Numbered from the stretch's first letter, positions 18,824 through 29,300 are shown. The stretch is DNA of 64,000 nt from Spongiibacter marinus (GCF_016906995.1 NZ_JAFBBD010000008.1:1-64000); one strand, 5' to 3'. The notes: a model not told the origin generated them from the sequence alone. Translations and numbers: made by a program.

Positions 18824-20638
18824 ATGAGCGATGCAAATAAGCGCGGTTTTTTTAGCCGTTTGGGCAATGTGCTGGACGGTGTGCGCCGCTGGACCTTAAA
18901 CCTGTTCTTCTTGTTGTTTATCGGCTTGCTGCTGTTCAATATTGTGAATGCCTTCCGTGTTGAAGTGCCAAACGGTGGCGTTCTGGTACTGGCTCCTGAG
19001 GGGGTGGTGGTTGAGCAATACACCGCCGTTGACGCATTCACGCAAATCAGCGGCAGTGGTCTGCCGATAGAAACCCTGTTGCAAGACCTGATCGATAGTG
19101 TGGATTACGCCCGCGAGGACAGCAGCATCCAGGTACTGTTGTTATTGCTTGATGATATGCAGCACATCGGTATGGCCCGCTCATTGGAATTGTCAGCTGC
19201 ACTGCGGCGTTTTCGCGAGTCGGGCAAGCAAATTGTCGCGATGTCGGGACACTACGATCAGGACAAGTATTTGTTGGCGAGCGAGGCTGACCAAATACTG
19301 CTGCACAATATGGGTGGCGTCAGCCTGGAAGGCTTTGCCGTGGTACGCAACTACCTGAGTGAGGCGATTGATAAATTAAAGGTGAACTTCCACGTATTTA
19401 AAGTGGGAAGCTACAAGTCGGCGCTCGAGCCATTTATTCGCAATGATATGTCGCCGGAAGCGCGTGAAGCGAACCGAGGCTGGCTGGAACCGCTGTGGGA
19501 TCTATACCGCGACCGCGTCGTTGAGCGCCGCAATATTGCTGTTAAAGACTTTAATTACTACGTGAACCATATCGATCGCGTGCTGGCTGGTAGTGGTGGC
19601 GATGCCGCACAAGCTGCCCTGGATTATGGCTTGGTCGACGGTATTGTCAGTCGGCCAAGGCTCAGCGAAATGATGGCTGAGCAGGTCGGTTGGGATAAAG
19701 ATGGCTATTTTAACCAGGTTTATTACAAGCACTATCTGCGCTTTAAGCGGGGTATAACCTTACCCGACGATACTGCGGGTGTGGCGTTAATCGTTGCGAG
19801 CGGCAATATTGTGGATGGTGAGCGGCCTGCGGGCAGCATTGGCGGCGATAGCCTTGCGCGTCTGGTTCGTACCGCGCGGCTGGATGAGAGTGTTAAGGCG
19901 CTGGTGTTGCGCATCGACAGCGGCGGGGGCTCCGCTTTTGCATCGGAAATTATTCGCGCCGAACTTGAGGCCCTGCAACAGGCGGGCAAGCCCTATGTGG
20001 TGTCAATGAGCAGCTTGGCGGCATCAGGTGGATACTGGATAGCGGCAGGTGCCGATGAGATCTGGGCGAGCCCCGCTACGTTGACAGGCTCTATTGGCAT
20101 CTTTGGTGCTTTTCCCACCGTTGAGGAATTACTGGCTGATCTGGGTGTAAACACCGACGGTGTCGGCACATCGGCAGTTGCCGGTAAGCTGCGTGTTGAC
20201 CGCCCGCTAGACCCTATTGTGGCGAGATCCATTCAAAGCAGTATCGATAATGGCTATCGCCGATTTATTAATGTGGTTGCCGAGGGCCGCGGCAAGCTGC
20301 CAGAACAAGTCGAGCCGATTGCCGAAGGGCGAGTATGGAGTGGTATGGATGCTCATGAACTCGGCTTGGTAGATAAGCTGGGCACCTTAGAACAAGCCAT
20401 TCAGTCGGCCGCGAAACTAGCCGGGCTGAGTGACAGCCGACACCGCGAATTGCGCTTGCCGATGAGCCCGGAAGAAGAGCTGATGCGCTGGATACTAAGC
20501 TCGGGGGTCGCAGCGCCTTTGCTCCCCCAGTCTCTCTCTGCGTTAATTCAGCAGTGGCTGCCTGCGACCGCAGCGCTCCCCACGCTGAACGACCCGCGTG
20601 GTATGTATGCCTACTGTCCGGTGTGTGTGAGCCCGTAG
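18824..20638 (+). CDS. sppA: signal peptide peptidase SppA, 67K type
   Basis: A 604-residue membrane-bound serine protease of the long SppA class, with tandem S49 domains. An N-terminal transmembrane helix (about 23-42) anchors it. The catalytic dyad can be placed: Lys198 in VGSYKSALEP of the first domain and Ser401 in SLAASGGYW of the second. This matches the E. coli arrangement, where the active site is shared between domains. It degrades cleaved signal peptides. It starts 16 bp after the DUF2069 gene. A perfect 9-bp hairpin follows the stop. Confidence 0.92.
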   Translation: MSDANKRGFFSRLGNVLDGVRRWTLNLFFLLFIGLLLFNIVNAFRVEVPNGGVLVLAPEGVVVEQYTAVDAFTQISGSGLPIETLLQDLIDSVDYAREDSSIQVLLLLLDDMQHIGMARSLELSAALRRFRESGKQIVAMSGHYDQDKYLLASEADQILLHNMGGVSLEGFAVVRNYLSEAIDKLKVNFHVFKVGSYKSALEPFIRNDMSPEAREANRGWLEPLWDLYRDRVVERRNIAVKDFNYYVNHIDRVLAGSGGDAAQAALDYGLVDGIVSRPRLSEMMAEQVGWDKDGYFNQVYYKHYLRFKRGITLPDDTAGVALIVASGNIVDGERPAGSIGGDSLARLVRTARLDESVKALVLRIDSGGGSAFASEIIRAELEALQQAGKPYVVSMSSLAASGGYWIAAGADEIWASPATLTGSIGIFGAFPTVEELLADLGVNTDGVGTSAVAGKLRVDRPLDPIVARSIQSSIDNGYRRFINVVAEGRGKLPEQVEPIAEGRVWSGMDAHELGLVDKLGTLEQAIQSAAKLAGLSDSRHRELRLPMSPEEELMRWILSSGVAAPLLPQSLSALIQQWLPATAALPTLNDPRGMYAYCPVCVSP

Positions 20639-20676
20639 CCGCAAATACAGGCATTGACACCCTCTTGCATTGGCGC

Positions 20677-20713
20677 CGGAGTAACAGCGAAACGCCGTTA
20701 CTCCGCGCTGGTT
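20677..20713 (+). terminator. hairpin after sppA
   Basis: CGGAGTAAC and GTTACTCCG form a perfect 9-bp stem around an 11-nt loop, followed after CGCTGG by five T residues. The right arm contains the stop codon of the convergent LLM gene. It is a plausible terminator for sppA, although the T run is offset from the stem. Confidence 0.5.
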
Positions 20714-21714
20714 TTTAGCTCCTGAATAATCGATGCCCACATAGCATCTGGCGCGGCGTAGGGAGCATAAATAGCCAACCGGTCTGCATAGCCAGCATAT
20801 TTCTTTTTCAGCAAACCGGCGATCTCTTCAGGTTTGCCGCGAGTGCAGAACGCGTCGAGAAAATCATCGTCCACATAGCTGCCCAGCTCATCCCATTTGC
20901 CTTCCTTGGAGAGGCGATTCATTATCGGCTGTAAGTCGCCCAGGCCTACCGCCTCCATCGGCGGGGCATAGGCTGGCGTCGAGGCATAGAACCCCAACAA
21001 GCTCTTCACGCTATTCTCCGCCGCAACATATTCCTCTTCGGTTTCTCCGGTGATGATGATGGCATTAACCTGTAAGGTGAAGTCATCCAGTGAGCGCGCC
21101 GATTTCTCTAAGCCCTTTTTCACGGCAGGTAGGGCTTTCTCTTCCAGAAAGGGCATGCTGTTGAAGGGGTGGACGATCAAACCGTCGGCAACCTCGCCGG
21201 CGACTTCGGTCATTTTTGGTCCCAGTGCGCCCAGCATGATTGGTGGAATTCCATAAGGATTTGGCCCGGGATTGAACATCGGCGTCATCAATGTGTGGCG
21301 ATAATACTTCCCCTGGAAGTCGAGTTTGTTGCCATGTTGCCAACAGTCGAAAAACGCTTTGACCGCTAAGATATACTCTCGCATTCTCGCCGCGGGTGGA
21401 TTGAAGTCTATACCGAAGCGCTTTTCTATGTGCGCTTTAATCTGTGAGCCGATCCCCAGGCTGAATTTGCCCTTTGAAAACGTTTGTAGGTCCCACGCCT
21501 GGTAGGCAATGTGAGAGGGGTTTCTGGGGAAGGCCACGGCAATGCCGGTGGCAATATCGAGTTCGGGGGCATGCTCTGAGGCGAGCGCTAAAGGGAAGAA
21601 CGGATCCCAGCTACCCTCCAGTGAATACACGCCGTCATAGCCGATTGCTGCCAGGCGTTTGGCTTCCGCCGCTGCGCCACTCATTTGCGCATAAAAGGGG
21701 CCGTCAATTTTCAT
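20698..21714 (-). CDS. luciferase-like (LLM) oxidoreductase, TIGR03617-like
   Basis: A 338-residue TIM-barrel enzyme of the bacterial luciferase-like family. The closest recognisable subgroup is TIGR03617, annotated as F420-dependent in actinobacteria (GYDGVYSLEGSWDPFFP; FSLGIGSQIKAHIEKRFG). Whether this organism makes F420 cannot be judged here; FMN is the alternative cofactor. It is the last gene of a minus-strand trio with the DUF7064-like and PEP-utilising genes, 15 bp after the former. The substrate is unknown. Confidence 0.8.
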   Translation of the reverse strand: MKIDGPFYAQMSGAAAEAKRLAAIGYDGVYSLEGSWDPFFPLALASEHAPELDIATGIAVAFPRNPSHIAYQAWDLQTFSKGKFSLGIGSQIKAHIEKRFGIDFNPPAARMREYILAVKAFFDCWQHGNKLDFQGKYYRHTLMTPMFNPGPNPYGIPPIMLGALGPKMTEVAGEVADGLIVHPFNSMPFLEEKALPAVKKGLEKSARSLDDFTLQVNAIIITGETEEEYVAAENSVKSLLGFYASTPAYAPPMEAVGLGDLQPIMNRLSKEGKWDELGSYVDDDFLDAFCTRGKPEEIAGLLKKKYAGYADRLAIYAPYAAPDAMWASIIQELKTSAE

Positions 21715-21729
21715 TATTTTTACCTTGTT

Positions 21730-22731
21730 CTATTTACTTGGATTGCTGTCGCGATTGCATTCAAACCAGCCGATGACGGGCGCCTCATCGTCGATATAGC
21801 AGCGTACTAAAGAGCGTCGATACTCGGTGCGCTTGGGCGGTGAGAAGGTGTGGGTAATATCGATTTCCACACCGGAGATCGTTTCAATACGACCGCTGAT
21901 CAGCCTACCACTACTGCAGGCGAGGTCGAAGTGCCCGGCAACGGAGCGATGTGGGGAGGTCGCGTCAAAAGAGAGGTCGAATTCAACGCCCTCCAGATTT
22001 TCCATCTCGCCGTCGTTTTCCTGGAAGTAACCAACCTTGATTTCCGGCCACTCCGGAATATTCACCACGGTGGACTGCAAACTGAATTTCTCCGTATTAA
22101 TGACCAGAAACTGCCACTGCATATCCCAGGGGCGGGGGCCCCATGAGTGGTCGCGTTCGCCCCTAACGGTAACGTCCTGTGTGTGCTTATCGATGCTCAC
22201 CGTCAAGGCGCCGGCGATTGGCTGTTCATAGCGATTGGTGCTAAAGCCCTCCGCTTGATGATCTTCAACGGTGCCACCGCCGCGAGAGTGGGCAGGGCCT
22301 AGGGCATTCATGGTTAGCTGGACGGCGACCGGTAGCACCAGGCCTTGGCGTTGCCCCGACAGGACTCTTGCAAAGCCTGATACGCTCAGCGTTCCGGTTT
22401 GCAGGGCCTCACCGGCCTGATAACTAAATGCTAAGCCCCAGCCCTCATACGCAAACACCTGCTTGTCGCTGTGTAATGTCAACGCCGAGAAGGGGAGGCG
22501 ATACTCTTCGATCGCTAACCATTCTTCACCATCGAGCAGATATAGCCAAAATAGCACGCGTTGTTGTACGGGGTGCCAACCGACTCGACAGTGCCCGGCA
22601 ATGCGGCCATTGGCGTCATACCAATCGAAAAAATACGATTCATTCCAGTCAGGGTGATCGCTGCTAAAAGGGTGTGGAAACTCGTCGTCGAGTTGAATAC
22701 CAAATTGCGTCAGCGTTTTATTATCTAGCAT
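21730..22731 (-). CDS. DUF7064/7065-like protein of unknown function
   Basis: A 333-residue, soluble, beta-rich protein without a signal peptide. The most distinctive segment is RGERDHSWGPRPWD near the middle, a motif shared with the DUF7064/7065 group, which resembles lipocalin-like hydratases of the CrtC type. I cannot name a reaction. The ATG at 22731 is preferred over an in-frame upstream start 14 codons earlier, because the extra residues would overlap the next gene's end. Genes of this group often lie near catabolic enzymes. Confidence 0.6.
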   Translation of the reverse strand: MLDNKTLTQFGIQLDDEFPHPFSSDHPDWNESYFFDWYDANGRIAGHCRVGWHPVQQRVLFWLYLLDGEEWLAIEEYRLPFSALTLHSDKQVFAYEGWGLAFSYQAGEALQTGTLSVSGFARVLSGQRQGLVLPVAVQLTMNALGPAHSRGGGTVEDHQAEGFSTNRYEQPIAGALTVSIDKHTQDVTVRGERDHSWGPRPWDMQWQFLVINTEKFSLQSTVVNIPEWPEIKVGYFQENDGEMENLEGVEFDLSFDATSPHRSVAGHFDLACSSGRLISGRIETISGVEIDITHTFSPPKRTEYRRSLVRCYIDDEAPVIGWFECNRDSNPSK

Positions 22732-22781
22732 TGTGCTCTGCTCTCGGTAGTGTTTGGTTGTGGCAATCAGCAAGGCCGCAC

Positions 22782-25166
22782 TTACAGAAGTGATACCACG
22801 CCGGTATCAGCGTTGAGGCGGATACTGTCGCCGGTTTTTATTCGTTGGGTGGCAACGCGGGTATTTACGATTGCCGGCAGGCCGTACTCTCTGGCAATGA
22901 CCGCGCCATGGGAGACTGAGCTTCCCACGTCGGTAATGAGTCCGGCTATTGAACTGAAGTACGGGGTCCAGCCTACATCGGTGATCGGCGCCACGAGAAT
23001 TTCACCGGGCTGAAGCCCAGCGGCATCGCTAACGCTAAACGCCACCCTGGCCTTGCCCTCGACCAGGCCAGAGGAAACCGGCCGCCCGAGAATGTCGCCA
23101 CCGCTGTCCGCGCTCTGCAGTCGACGGTCGAGTGGTTGTGGAGGGCCCACGCAGATTTCATTGAAATCGAGTTTATTTTGAAAGGCGAGGGCGGTTCGAC
23201 GATTGCTGGCTTTTTCTTTCTCCAGCGCTGTGTCAGCGGAGCGGACGACGCTCATGAGTTCATCGTGGGTGAAAAAGAAAACCTGATCGGCGTCGTCCAG
23301 CTCTCCTTCGCGGTGAAGTTGCTCACCTAGCGCCCGGTAGCTGCGCTTGAAACGGTTGGCGATGTCGACCAGTAGTGATTTCGTTGCCTCTCGTCGGCGA
23401 ATAGCCGCGTGCGCCTTGGGCAATATCCAGCGTACGCCTCGACTCAGTTGGCTAGTGTCGACTGCCTGAGGCTTTGGGTTCACCGCCTTGCCTGAACGGC
23501 GCGCGCTTACCGAGGCCTGCAATGTGGTGACCAGTGTCTCGGGCGCATCTGCCCAGCAGGCTTCTCGCATGCAGAGTTCCCGATAGCCACGGTGACCGTG
23601 GCGATGTAAAAATGCCTTGAAGTCGTCAGACACTATTGTGCTGCTGGCTAGCCACTCGACAGCGTCAGTTGGCGAGGCATCGACGAAAGCCTGAGCGTCG
23701 TGCTCATGTTGAGCGATCTTCTCGACAATGGCATCTAACTGCTCGACGAGGATGGCGCTTTCTACGCCGCTTGCGCCAGCCATTAAGTTTGCCGCCTGTG
23801 CTTGTTCTGCCGCGTTGCTTTCCTGCCCCCCGGAGATCATGGATTGGAGGATATTGCTGGCCACTCCTGAGGTTGTGGAAGATTGGAGGTGGACGGCCAT
23901 TGCCTCGGAATAGAAGGGCAAGGCCGTGTCCAGCGCGTGAGCGATTTCCACGCTATTGCCAGAAATTGGTAGGTCGAAGTCGTTGGCCTTTTTGCTGAAT
24001 CTTGCGATGACGTCATCGGCTTTTTGCAGATATCGGAGCATTTTTACGGTGCCGATTAGGCGTATCCACCAGGGACGCTTGGGGGGCTCTTGAAGCTCTT
24101 CCACCACTCCACCGCACAGGCTGTAGCCCATCGATTTTGCGTCCACCCCGAGTACGTTGGCAGCGGCAGCGATTGATCCGCTGAGGTTGATGAAGAGCTT
24201 GCCGTGACTCATTGCTATTTGAGTCCAGTCATCGGTTACGGCTTTGCGATCGGCATAACTCACATGCATGTGTTGCATGCCATTTTCTATGCTTCGCCCC
24301 GTGGTTGAAAAGGTTAGGGGGCAGACGGCGCCCGGCATCATTTCGCCGACGTTGCAGCGCGTGACAACGTCAGTGGCGTTGATTGGTGTATCTAACTCGT
24401 TCAGGTCAGTCCCGATGGTGGTAATCGGCCGAGCTTGCAGCCAGAAGATGCGGCCCTGGCTGTCAGCGGCCCACTCCAGGTCAAGCGGGATACCGGCCTG
24501 TTGGCTAGCGTGCTTGGCCTGAGCAACGAGGGCGTCGAGTAGCGCGTCGGAGAGTATCGGCGTATCGCCGATAAGCTCAGAGTAGCTTAGCTGGCCACTG
24601 CGGTTAAATTCGTAGTGATCGGGTGTCGCTTCCCCGCTGACGAGTGATTCGCCGAGCCCCTCCACGGCGTCCACGACAAGCCGGTCGTGGCGGCCCGATA
24701 CCGGGTCGACCGTGAATACCACGCCGGCGGCGCTGGCATCTACCATGGTTTGCACAACAACGTTCATTTGCACGCCATGAATATTGTTCTTGCCTTGGTA
24801 AGCACTGGCCCGTTGGCTGTGTAGCGATGTGACGCAGCGGTCTATTGCGGCTTTTAGGTCGTCGAGTCCCTCGACGTTGAGGATACTTTCATACTGGCCG
24901 GCGAAGGAGCTCTCCGCACCGTCTTCTCCCATTGCCGATGATCGAACGGCGACCTTAGCGCCACCGAGCTTCTGGTAATAGTCGGCCAATGCTTCAGGGT
25001 GCTTACCACATTGCGCATTAACGATAACAAAGCCATTGGGCACCTTAAGCCCCCAGCGCATCAGTTGGTTGAGGCCGCTGGCTTTACCGCCCATGGCAAG
25101 CAATGCATCTTGGCTTGTATCGGTATCGTTTAGCCAGTGAATAGTCGTCACGCTGTCGGTGATCAT
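22782..25166 (-). CDS. PEP-utilising enzyme, PEP synthase/rifampin phosphotransferase-like
   Basis: A 794-residue three-part enzyme. The N-terminal ATP-grasp domain of the PPDK type spans about 1-310 (GGKASGLNQL; KVAVRSSAMGED; SSFAGQYES). A large middle region covers about 310-690. The C-terminal swivelling domain carries the catalytic His753 in GSSVSHGAVIAREYG. The PEP/pyruvate-binding TIM barrel of true PEP synthase is absent, so the middle domain probably binds an acceptor, as in rifampin phosphotransferase or phenylphosphate synthase. The natural acceptor is unknown. It is the first gene of the trio and diverges from a TetR regulator. Confidence 0.78.
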   Translation of the reverse strand: MITDSVTTIHWLNDTDTSQDALLAMGGKASGLNQLMRWGLKVPNGFVIVNAQCGKHPEALADYYQKLGGAKVAVRSSAMGEDGAESSFAGQYESILNVEGLDDLKAAIDRCVTSLHSQRASAYQGKNNIHGVQMNVVVQTMVDASAAGVVFTVDPVSGRHDRLVVDAVEGLGESLVSGEATPDHYEFNRSGQLSYSELIGDTPILSDALLDALVAQAKHASQQAGIPLDLEWAADSQGRIFWLQARPITTIGTDLNELDTPINATDVVTRCNVGEMMPGAVCPLTFSTTGRSIENGMQHMHVSYADRKAVTDDWTQIAMSHGKLFINLSGSIAAAANVLGVDAKSMGYSLCGGVVEELQEPPKRPWWIRLIGTVKMLRYLQKADDVIARFSKKANDFDLPISGNSVEIAHALDTALPFYSEAMAVHLQSSTTSGVASNILQSMISGGQESNAAEQAQAANLMAGASGVESAILVEQLDAIVEKIAQHEHDAQAFVDASPTDAVEWLASSTIVSDDFKAFLHRHGHRGYRELCMREACWADAPETLVTTLQASVSARRSGKAVNPKPQAVDTSQLSRGVRWILPKAHAAIRRREATKSLLVDIANRFKRSYRALGEQLHREGELDDADQVFFFTHDELMSVVRSADTALEKEKASNRRTALAFQNKLDFNEICVGPPQPLDRRLQSADSGGDILGRPVSSGLVEGKARVAFSVSDAAGLQPGEILVAPITDVGWTPYFSSIAGLITDVGSSVSHGAVIAREYGLPAIVNTRVATQRIKTGDSIRLNADTGVVSLL

Positions 25167-25236
25167 CGTTTTTCTCAGCTCATTATTGTTATGTGTGGTG
25201 TTGCTTCTACCGGTGATGGCGTCAAGCTTATTTTTG

Positions 25237-25252
25237 CTATACGATCGTATAG
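25237..25252. promoter_or_regulatory. palindromic operator, probable TetR site
   Basis: CTATACGATCGTATAG is a perfect 16-bp palindrome in the 167-bp gap between the divergent PEP-enzyme and TetR genes. It overlaps TATA-rich sequences usable as -10 elements in both directions, and a minus-strand TTGACA lies 25258-25272. This is the expected place and symmetry for autoregulated TetR control. Confidence 0.7.
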
Positions 25253-25333
25253 TGTTGGCTTTGTGTCAAGGGCAGTGCTAACTTCCTAAAATTGAAAGCA
25301 TTTTTCTAATGAATTGGGGTAAGTTAAATTCCG

Positions 25334-25966
25334 ATGAAGGCCGGTAGCGGAGCGCCGAAAACGAATGAGCGCCGGGAGCGGGTACTCCGGGCAGCCGCGC
25401 AGTTATTTGGACAACTCGGTTTTGACGGGACGTCGTTTGCGTTGGTGGCAGAGAAAGCGGGTGAACAGAAAACCTTTGTTCAATACCATTTCCAAAATAA
25501 AGACGTACTCTGGCGGGCGGCTGTGTCGCATGTTTGGTTGCAGCGAAATAATGCCTTACCGCGCTACATTGAAGATATTTCCTTGCAGCGTGCGCCCGAC
25601 GACAGGGAAAAAATGATTCGTGACTTGTGCCGAAAAATACTGCACTTCACGTTTGCTCACCCCGAGTGGGTAAAAATAATGTTTCAGGAAGCATCTGCGC
25701 CGGGACCGCGCTTGGATTGGCTCGTCAAAGAATTTATCGGCACGGACTTTATTGAAGGGCGCGCAATGATAGAGCTGGGCCAGCATCACGGTTTACTGCC
25801 AAAAGTGGATGCGATGGACCTTTTGCACATTCTGTCCGGCGCGTTGCTGTATTTGGTCAGCGTTGCACCGATAACTGAGCGAGTGTTGGGGCTGCGGCCG
25901 GATTCCAATGACTACATTGACCACCATGTTGATACGCTGACACGCATCCTTCGGCAGCACGCCTAA
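25334..25966 (+). CDS. TetR-family transcriptional regulator
   Basis: A 210-residue regulator. The N-terminal helix-turn-helix is clear at about residues 14-60 (RVLRAAAQLFGQLGFDGTSF...KTFVQYHFQNKDVLW). The C-terminal ligand-binding domain resembles the CerR/YbiH-like group with a LHILSGALLYLVS helix. It is divergent from the PEP-enzyme operon across a palindrome, so it probably represses that operon and itself until an effector binds. The effector is unknown but is likely the substrate of the neighbouring pathway. Confidence 0.86.
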   Translation: MKAGSGAPKTNERRERVLRAAAQLFGQLGFDGTSFALVAEKAGEQKTFVQYHFQNKDVLWRAAVSHVWLQRNNALPRYIEDISLQRAPDDREKMIRDLCRKILHFTFAHPEWVKIMFQEASAPGPRLDWLVKEFIGTDFIEGRAMIELGQHHGLLPKVDAMDLLHILSGALLYLVSVAPITERVLGLRPDSNDYIDHHVDTLTRILRQHA

Positions 25967-25998
25967 GGCCCGGGCATCCGCGTGGGCTTCAGGCCTTA
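25964..25998. terminator. weak hairpin between convergent tetR and glpE
   Basis: TAAGGCC and GGCCTTA form a 7-bp stem spanning the gap between the convergent genes, with an inner GGGC/GCCC pairing possible. No good T run is present, so it is a weak candidate for a bidirectional terminator. Confidence 0.3.
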
Positions 25999-26316
25999 TT
26001 ACTCGCCACTTTGATGGGGGTAGTGCTGCCGCCATTCTTCAAACCCGCCGTCCATGCTGTAGACCTCGGTAAAGTCTTTCTCAACGAAAAACTGTGCGGC
26101 GCTCTGGCTGCTATTGCCGTGGTAGCAGTAGATGATCAGCGGCGCGTCCGGGTCGGCGTCTTCAATAAACTGCTGTAGGTTGTGGTTGTCCAAATGGCTG
26201 GCGCCCTTGATGTGCCCCAGCTGGTAGGACTGCTCGTCGCGAATGTCGGCGAGTTGTGTCGAGGGCTGGCGCAGCAGCTGTTCGGCGTCTGAGATCGAGA
26301 TGCGTTTAAAGGACAT
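25999..26316 (-). CDS. glpE: thiosulfate sulfurtransferase GlpE (single-domain rhodanese)
   Basis: A 105-residue single rhodanese domain with the active-site loop CYHGNSSQ, catalytic Cys64. This loop and the length match E. coli GlpE. It transfers sulfane sulfur from thiosulfate to cyanide or thioredoxin in vitro. It stands alone after the RND pump genes on the same strand, 63 bp downstream of the pump. Confidence 0.9.
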   Translation of the reverse strand: MSFKRISISDAEQLLRQPSTQLADIRDEQSYQLGHIKGASHLDNHNLQQFIEDADPDAPLIIYCYHGNSSQSAAQFFVEKDFTEVYSMDGGFEEWRQHYPHQSGE

Positions 26317-26379
26317 AGGCGTTCTTATCAGGTCAGTCGGTAAATTACTGGTGAAATAACGGAGCGAGAGCGCGGGGCG

Positions 26380-29300
26380 CTACTCGCTCAGCGCCGGTTC
26401 GAGCTCGCGAGCAGACTTACTGCCAAACAGCACTTTCACGTCTTCAAGCACGATATACAGGCAGGGTATTAATATCAATGTGATGACCGTAGCGAAGATG
26501 ATGCCGAAGCCGAGTGACACCGCCATGGGAATCACGAACTGGGCTTGCAAGCTGTCTTCCATCAACATGGGTAACAGACCAAAGAAGGTGGTTAGCGACG
26601 TCAGCAGTATGGCTCTAAAGCGCTGACAGCCCGAGTCGACAACGGCGTCGATCAGGCGCTCGCCGCGGTCGATCGCCGAGTTAATGAAGTCCACCATAAT
26701 CAGGCTGTCGTTGACGACAACGCCGGATAGCGCGATAACGCCGAAGAACGACATCATACTGAAGGACAGGTCCGTCACAATGTGGCCGAACACCGCGCCG
26801 ATAATGCCAAACGGGATTACCCCCATAATGATTAGCGGCTGCAGATACGAGCGCAGGGGGATCGCCAATAAACCGTAAATGCCAAACAAGGCGAGGGCAA
26901 AGCCGATCAGTAGGCTGACCATCAGCGTGCCCACTTCCTCACTTTCGCCACTGAGCTTGATGTCCAGACCGGGGTAGCGCTGTTGCAAACTGGGCAGCAG
27001 GTTTTTAAGGATGCTGGAGGTGACTTTATCCGGCTCAACACGAGACTTATCGGCTTGGGCGGTCACACTGATCGAGCGCTCGCCGTCGATACGCGTCATG
27101 GTTGTGTAGGCGGGCTGGATGGTGATTTTCGCCACGTTAGAGAGCGGCACAAAGGCTCCCTCGGCAGAGCGAATAAACATGTTTTGCAGGTCGGACACCG
27201 CCGCACGCTCATCGCGCGGGTAGCGAACCATCACCTTCACTTCGTCGTTGCCACGCTGAACGCGCTGGGCTTCCGCGCCATAGAAGGCATCGCGAATCTG
27301 CTGTCCTAGTGCGGCTGAGCTGAGACCCAGGGTTTCCGCTTCGGGGAGAATTTCCAGGACAATTTCGTCGCGAAGCGCGCTGGCACCATTGCGAATATCG
27401 TAGACGCCCTCATAGCGGCGCAGGGCATTTTCCACTTGTGCTGCGGCAGCGGTAAGGTCTTCCGGGTGGGGGCTGCTGATCTTTAGGGAGATCGACGGGC
27501 CCATCTGTTGGTCGGCAATACTCACTGCCAGCACCTTGGCGCCGGGGATATCACCAATTTCTTCGCGCCAGCGCCGCGCAATTTCCGCACCGTCGATATC
27601 GCGCATGTCATTCTTGGTGAGCTCGGCCATAAACGTCACGTGACGTCCGCCGCGACCAAAGGCGGCAACGTGGCTGATTAGGGCGCGGTTGTCGTCGTTG
27701 GCATGGGCCGCGGAATAGGCCTCATTGACCTTGCGGAGGCTGCTGTCCATATGTTCGAAGGCGCGGCGCGTTTCTTCCTCGGGGGTGCCTTCAACCATTT
27801 CCAGATTTGCCTGAACGAAGTCGCCAGGCACCTCGGGGATCATGACGAAATGCACCACTCCGCCGGCAACCAGCCCCACTGTGACGATGAGCATGGCGGT
27901 GAAGCTCGCGCCGGTGATATAACGCTGGGCAATGGCCCGCTTAATAAAAGGCCGGTAGGTGTTTTCGACAAAATTACTGAGTATTGCATTGGACTTTGCC
28001 GGAATGCGATCGAGCTTTTGCCAAATGGGCCCAGTGCCGGGCGAACTGTGTGCCAGGTGAGCGGGGAGAATCCACTTCGACTCCACCAGTGAAAATGCCA
28101 GACACAGGATAACAACCCAACCGACGGACTCCGGGAACGGCGCGAAGGTACCGCTGGCGAACAGGGTTGGCGAGAACGCCATAATGGTGGTGAGTACGCC
28201 AAAGGTGGCGGGGGTGGCTACGCGCAAGGCACCTTTAATAACGGTGTCGACGGAGTGGCCGCTTTTTTCTGCTTCCGCGTAGGCGCTTTCACCAATGATG
28301 ATCGCGTCATCAACCACGATACCCAGTACCAAAATAAAGCCAAACAGGCTGAGCATATTCAGGCTGATATCGACCATTGGCATCAGCGCGAAGGTGCCGA
28401 GGAAGCAGATCGGCAAGCCGACCATTACCCAGAACGCCAGCTTGATATTCAGGAACAGACTCAACACCACAAATACCAGTAAGGCACCCATACTGAGGTT
28501 GTCGAGCATCATGCTCATACGGCCTTTCAGGTAGTAGCTGATGTCGGCAAACTGCGCAATTTCAACGCCCTCCGGCAATTGCTCGCGCTTGTTTTCGACA
28601 TAGCGGCTTACCGCCTCGGCAACGCGGATTAAATCCTGGCTACCTACTGAGAAGACTTGCAGGCCGAGGCTGGGTTTGCCGTCGAAGTATGCAAAGCCGT
28701 CAACTTCCTCAAAGCCGTCGTTAATCGTCGCAATGTCGGCCAGCGTTAAGCGGGTACCGTCGGGGAAGCTTTTTACAACCAGGCGTTCAAACTCCTGCTG
28801 CTGGCGCGCCTGGCCTTGGGTTCGCAGGGAGATATTGCCGTTGCTGGTTTTAATGGTGCCGCCGGGCAGGTCAAGCGACGAGCGACGAATGGCATCGGCG
28901 ACATCGCTGAGGGTCAGCTGGTACTCAAGCAAGCGGTGCTCGGGAATTTCGATGCTGATCTCAAAGTCGCGGGCGCCGTTGATCTGAACAAAGGCGATGT
29001 CGGGGTCCTGCAGCATCTCCTGTTTGACCTGCTCGCCCAGCGATTTCAGGCTGCGCTCATCCAGGTCGCCGTAAAGCTCAACGTTGACGGTGTGCTTCTG
29101 AAACTCCAAGCGCTTTACGATGGGGCGCTCAGCCTGTTCGGGAAAACTGACAATGCCATCTACCGCGCTTTTGATCTCGTCCATCACGGCCAAGATGTCA
29201 TAGTCTTTGTAGATGTCGGCGCTGATCGTTGCCAGTGATTCGTCGGCAGTGGACTCTATGCTCTCAATCGCATCAATGTCCTGCAGCGCTTCCTCAATTT

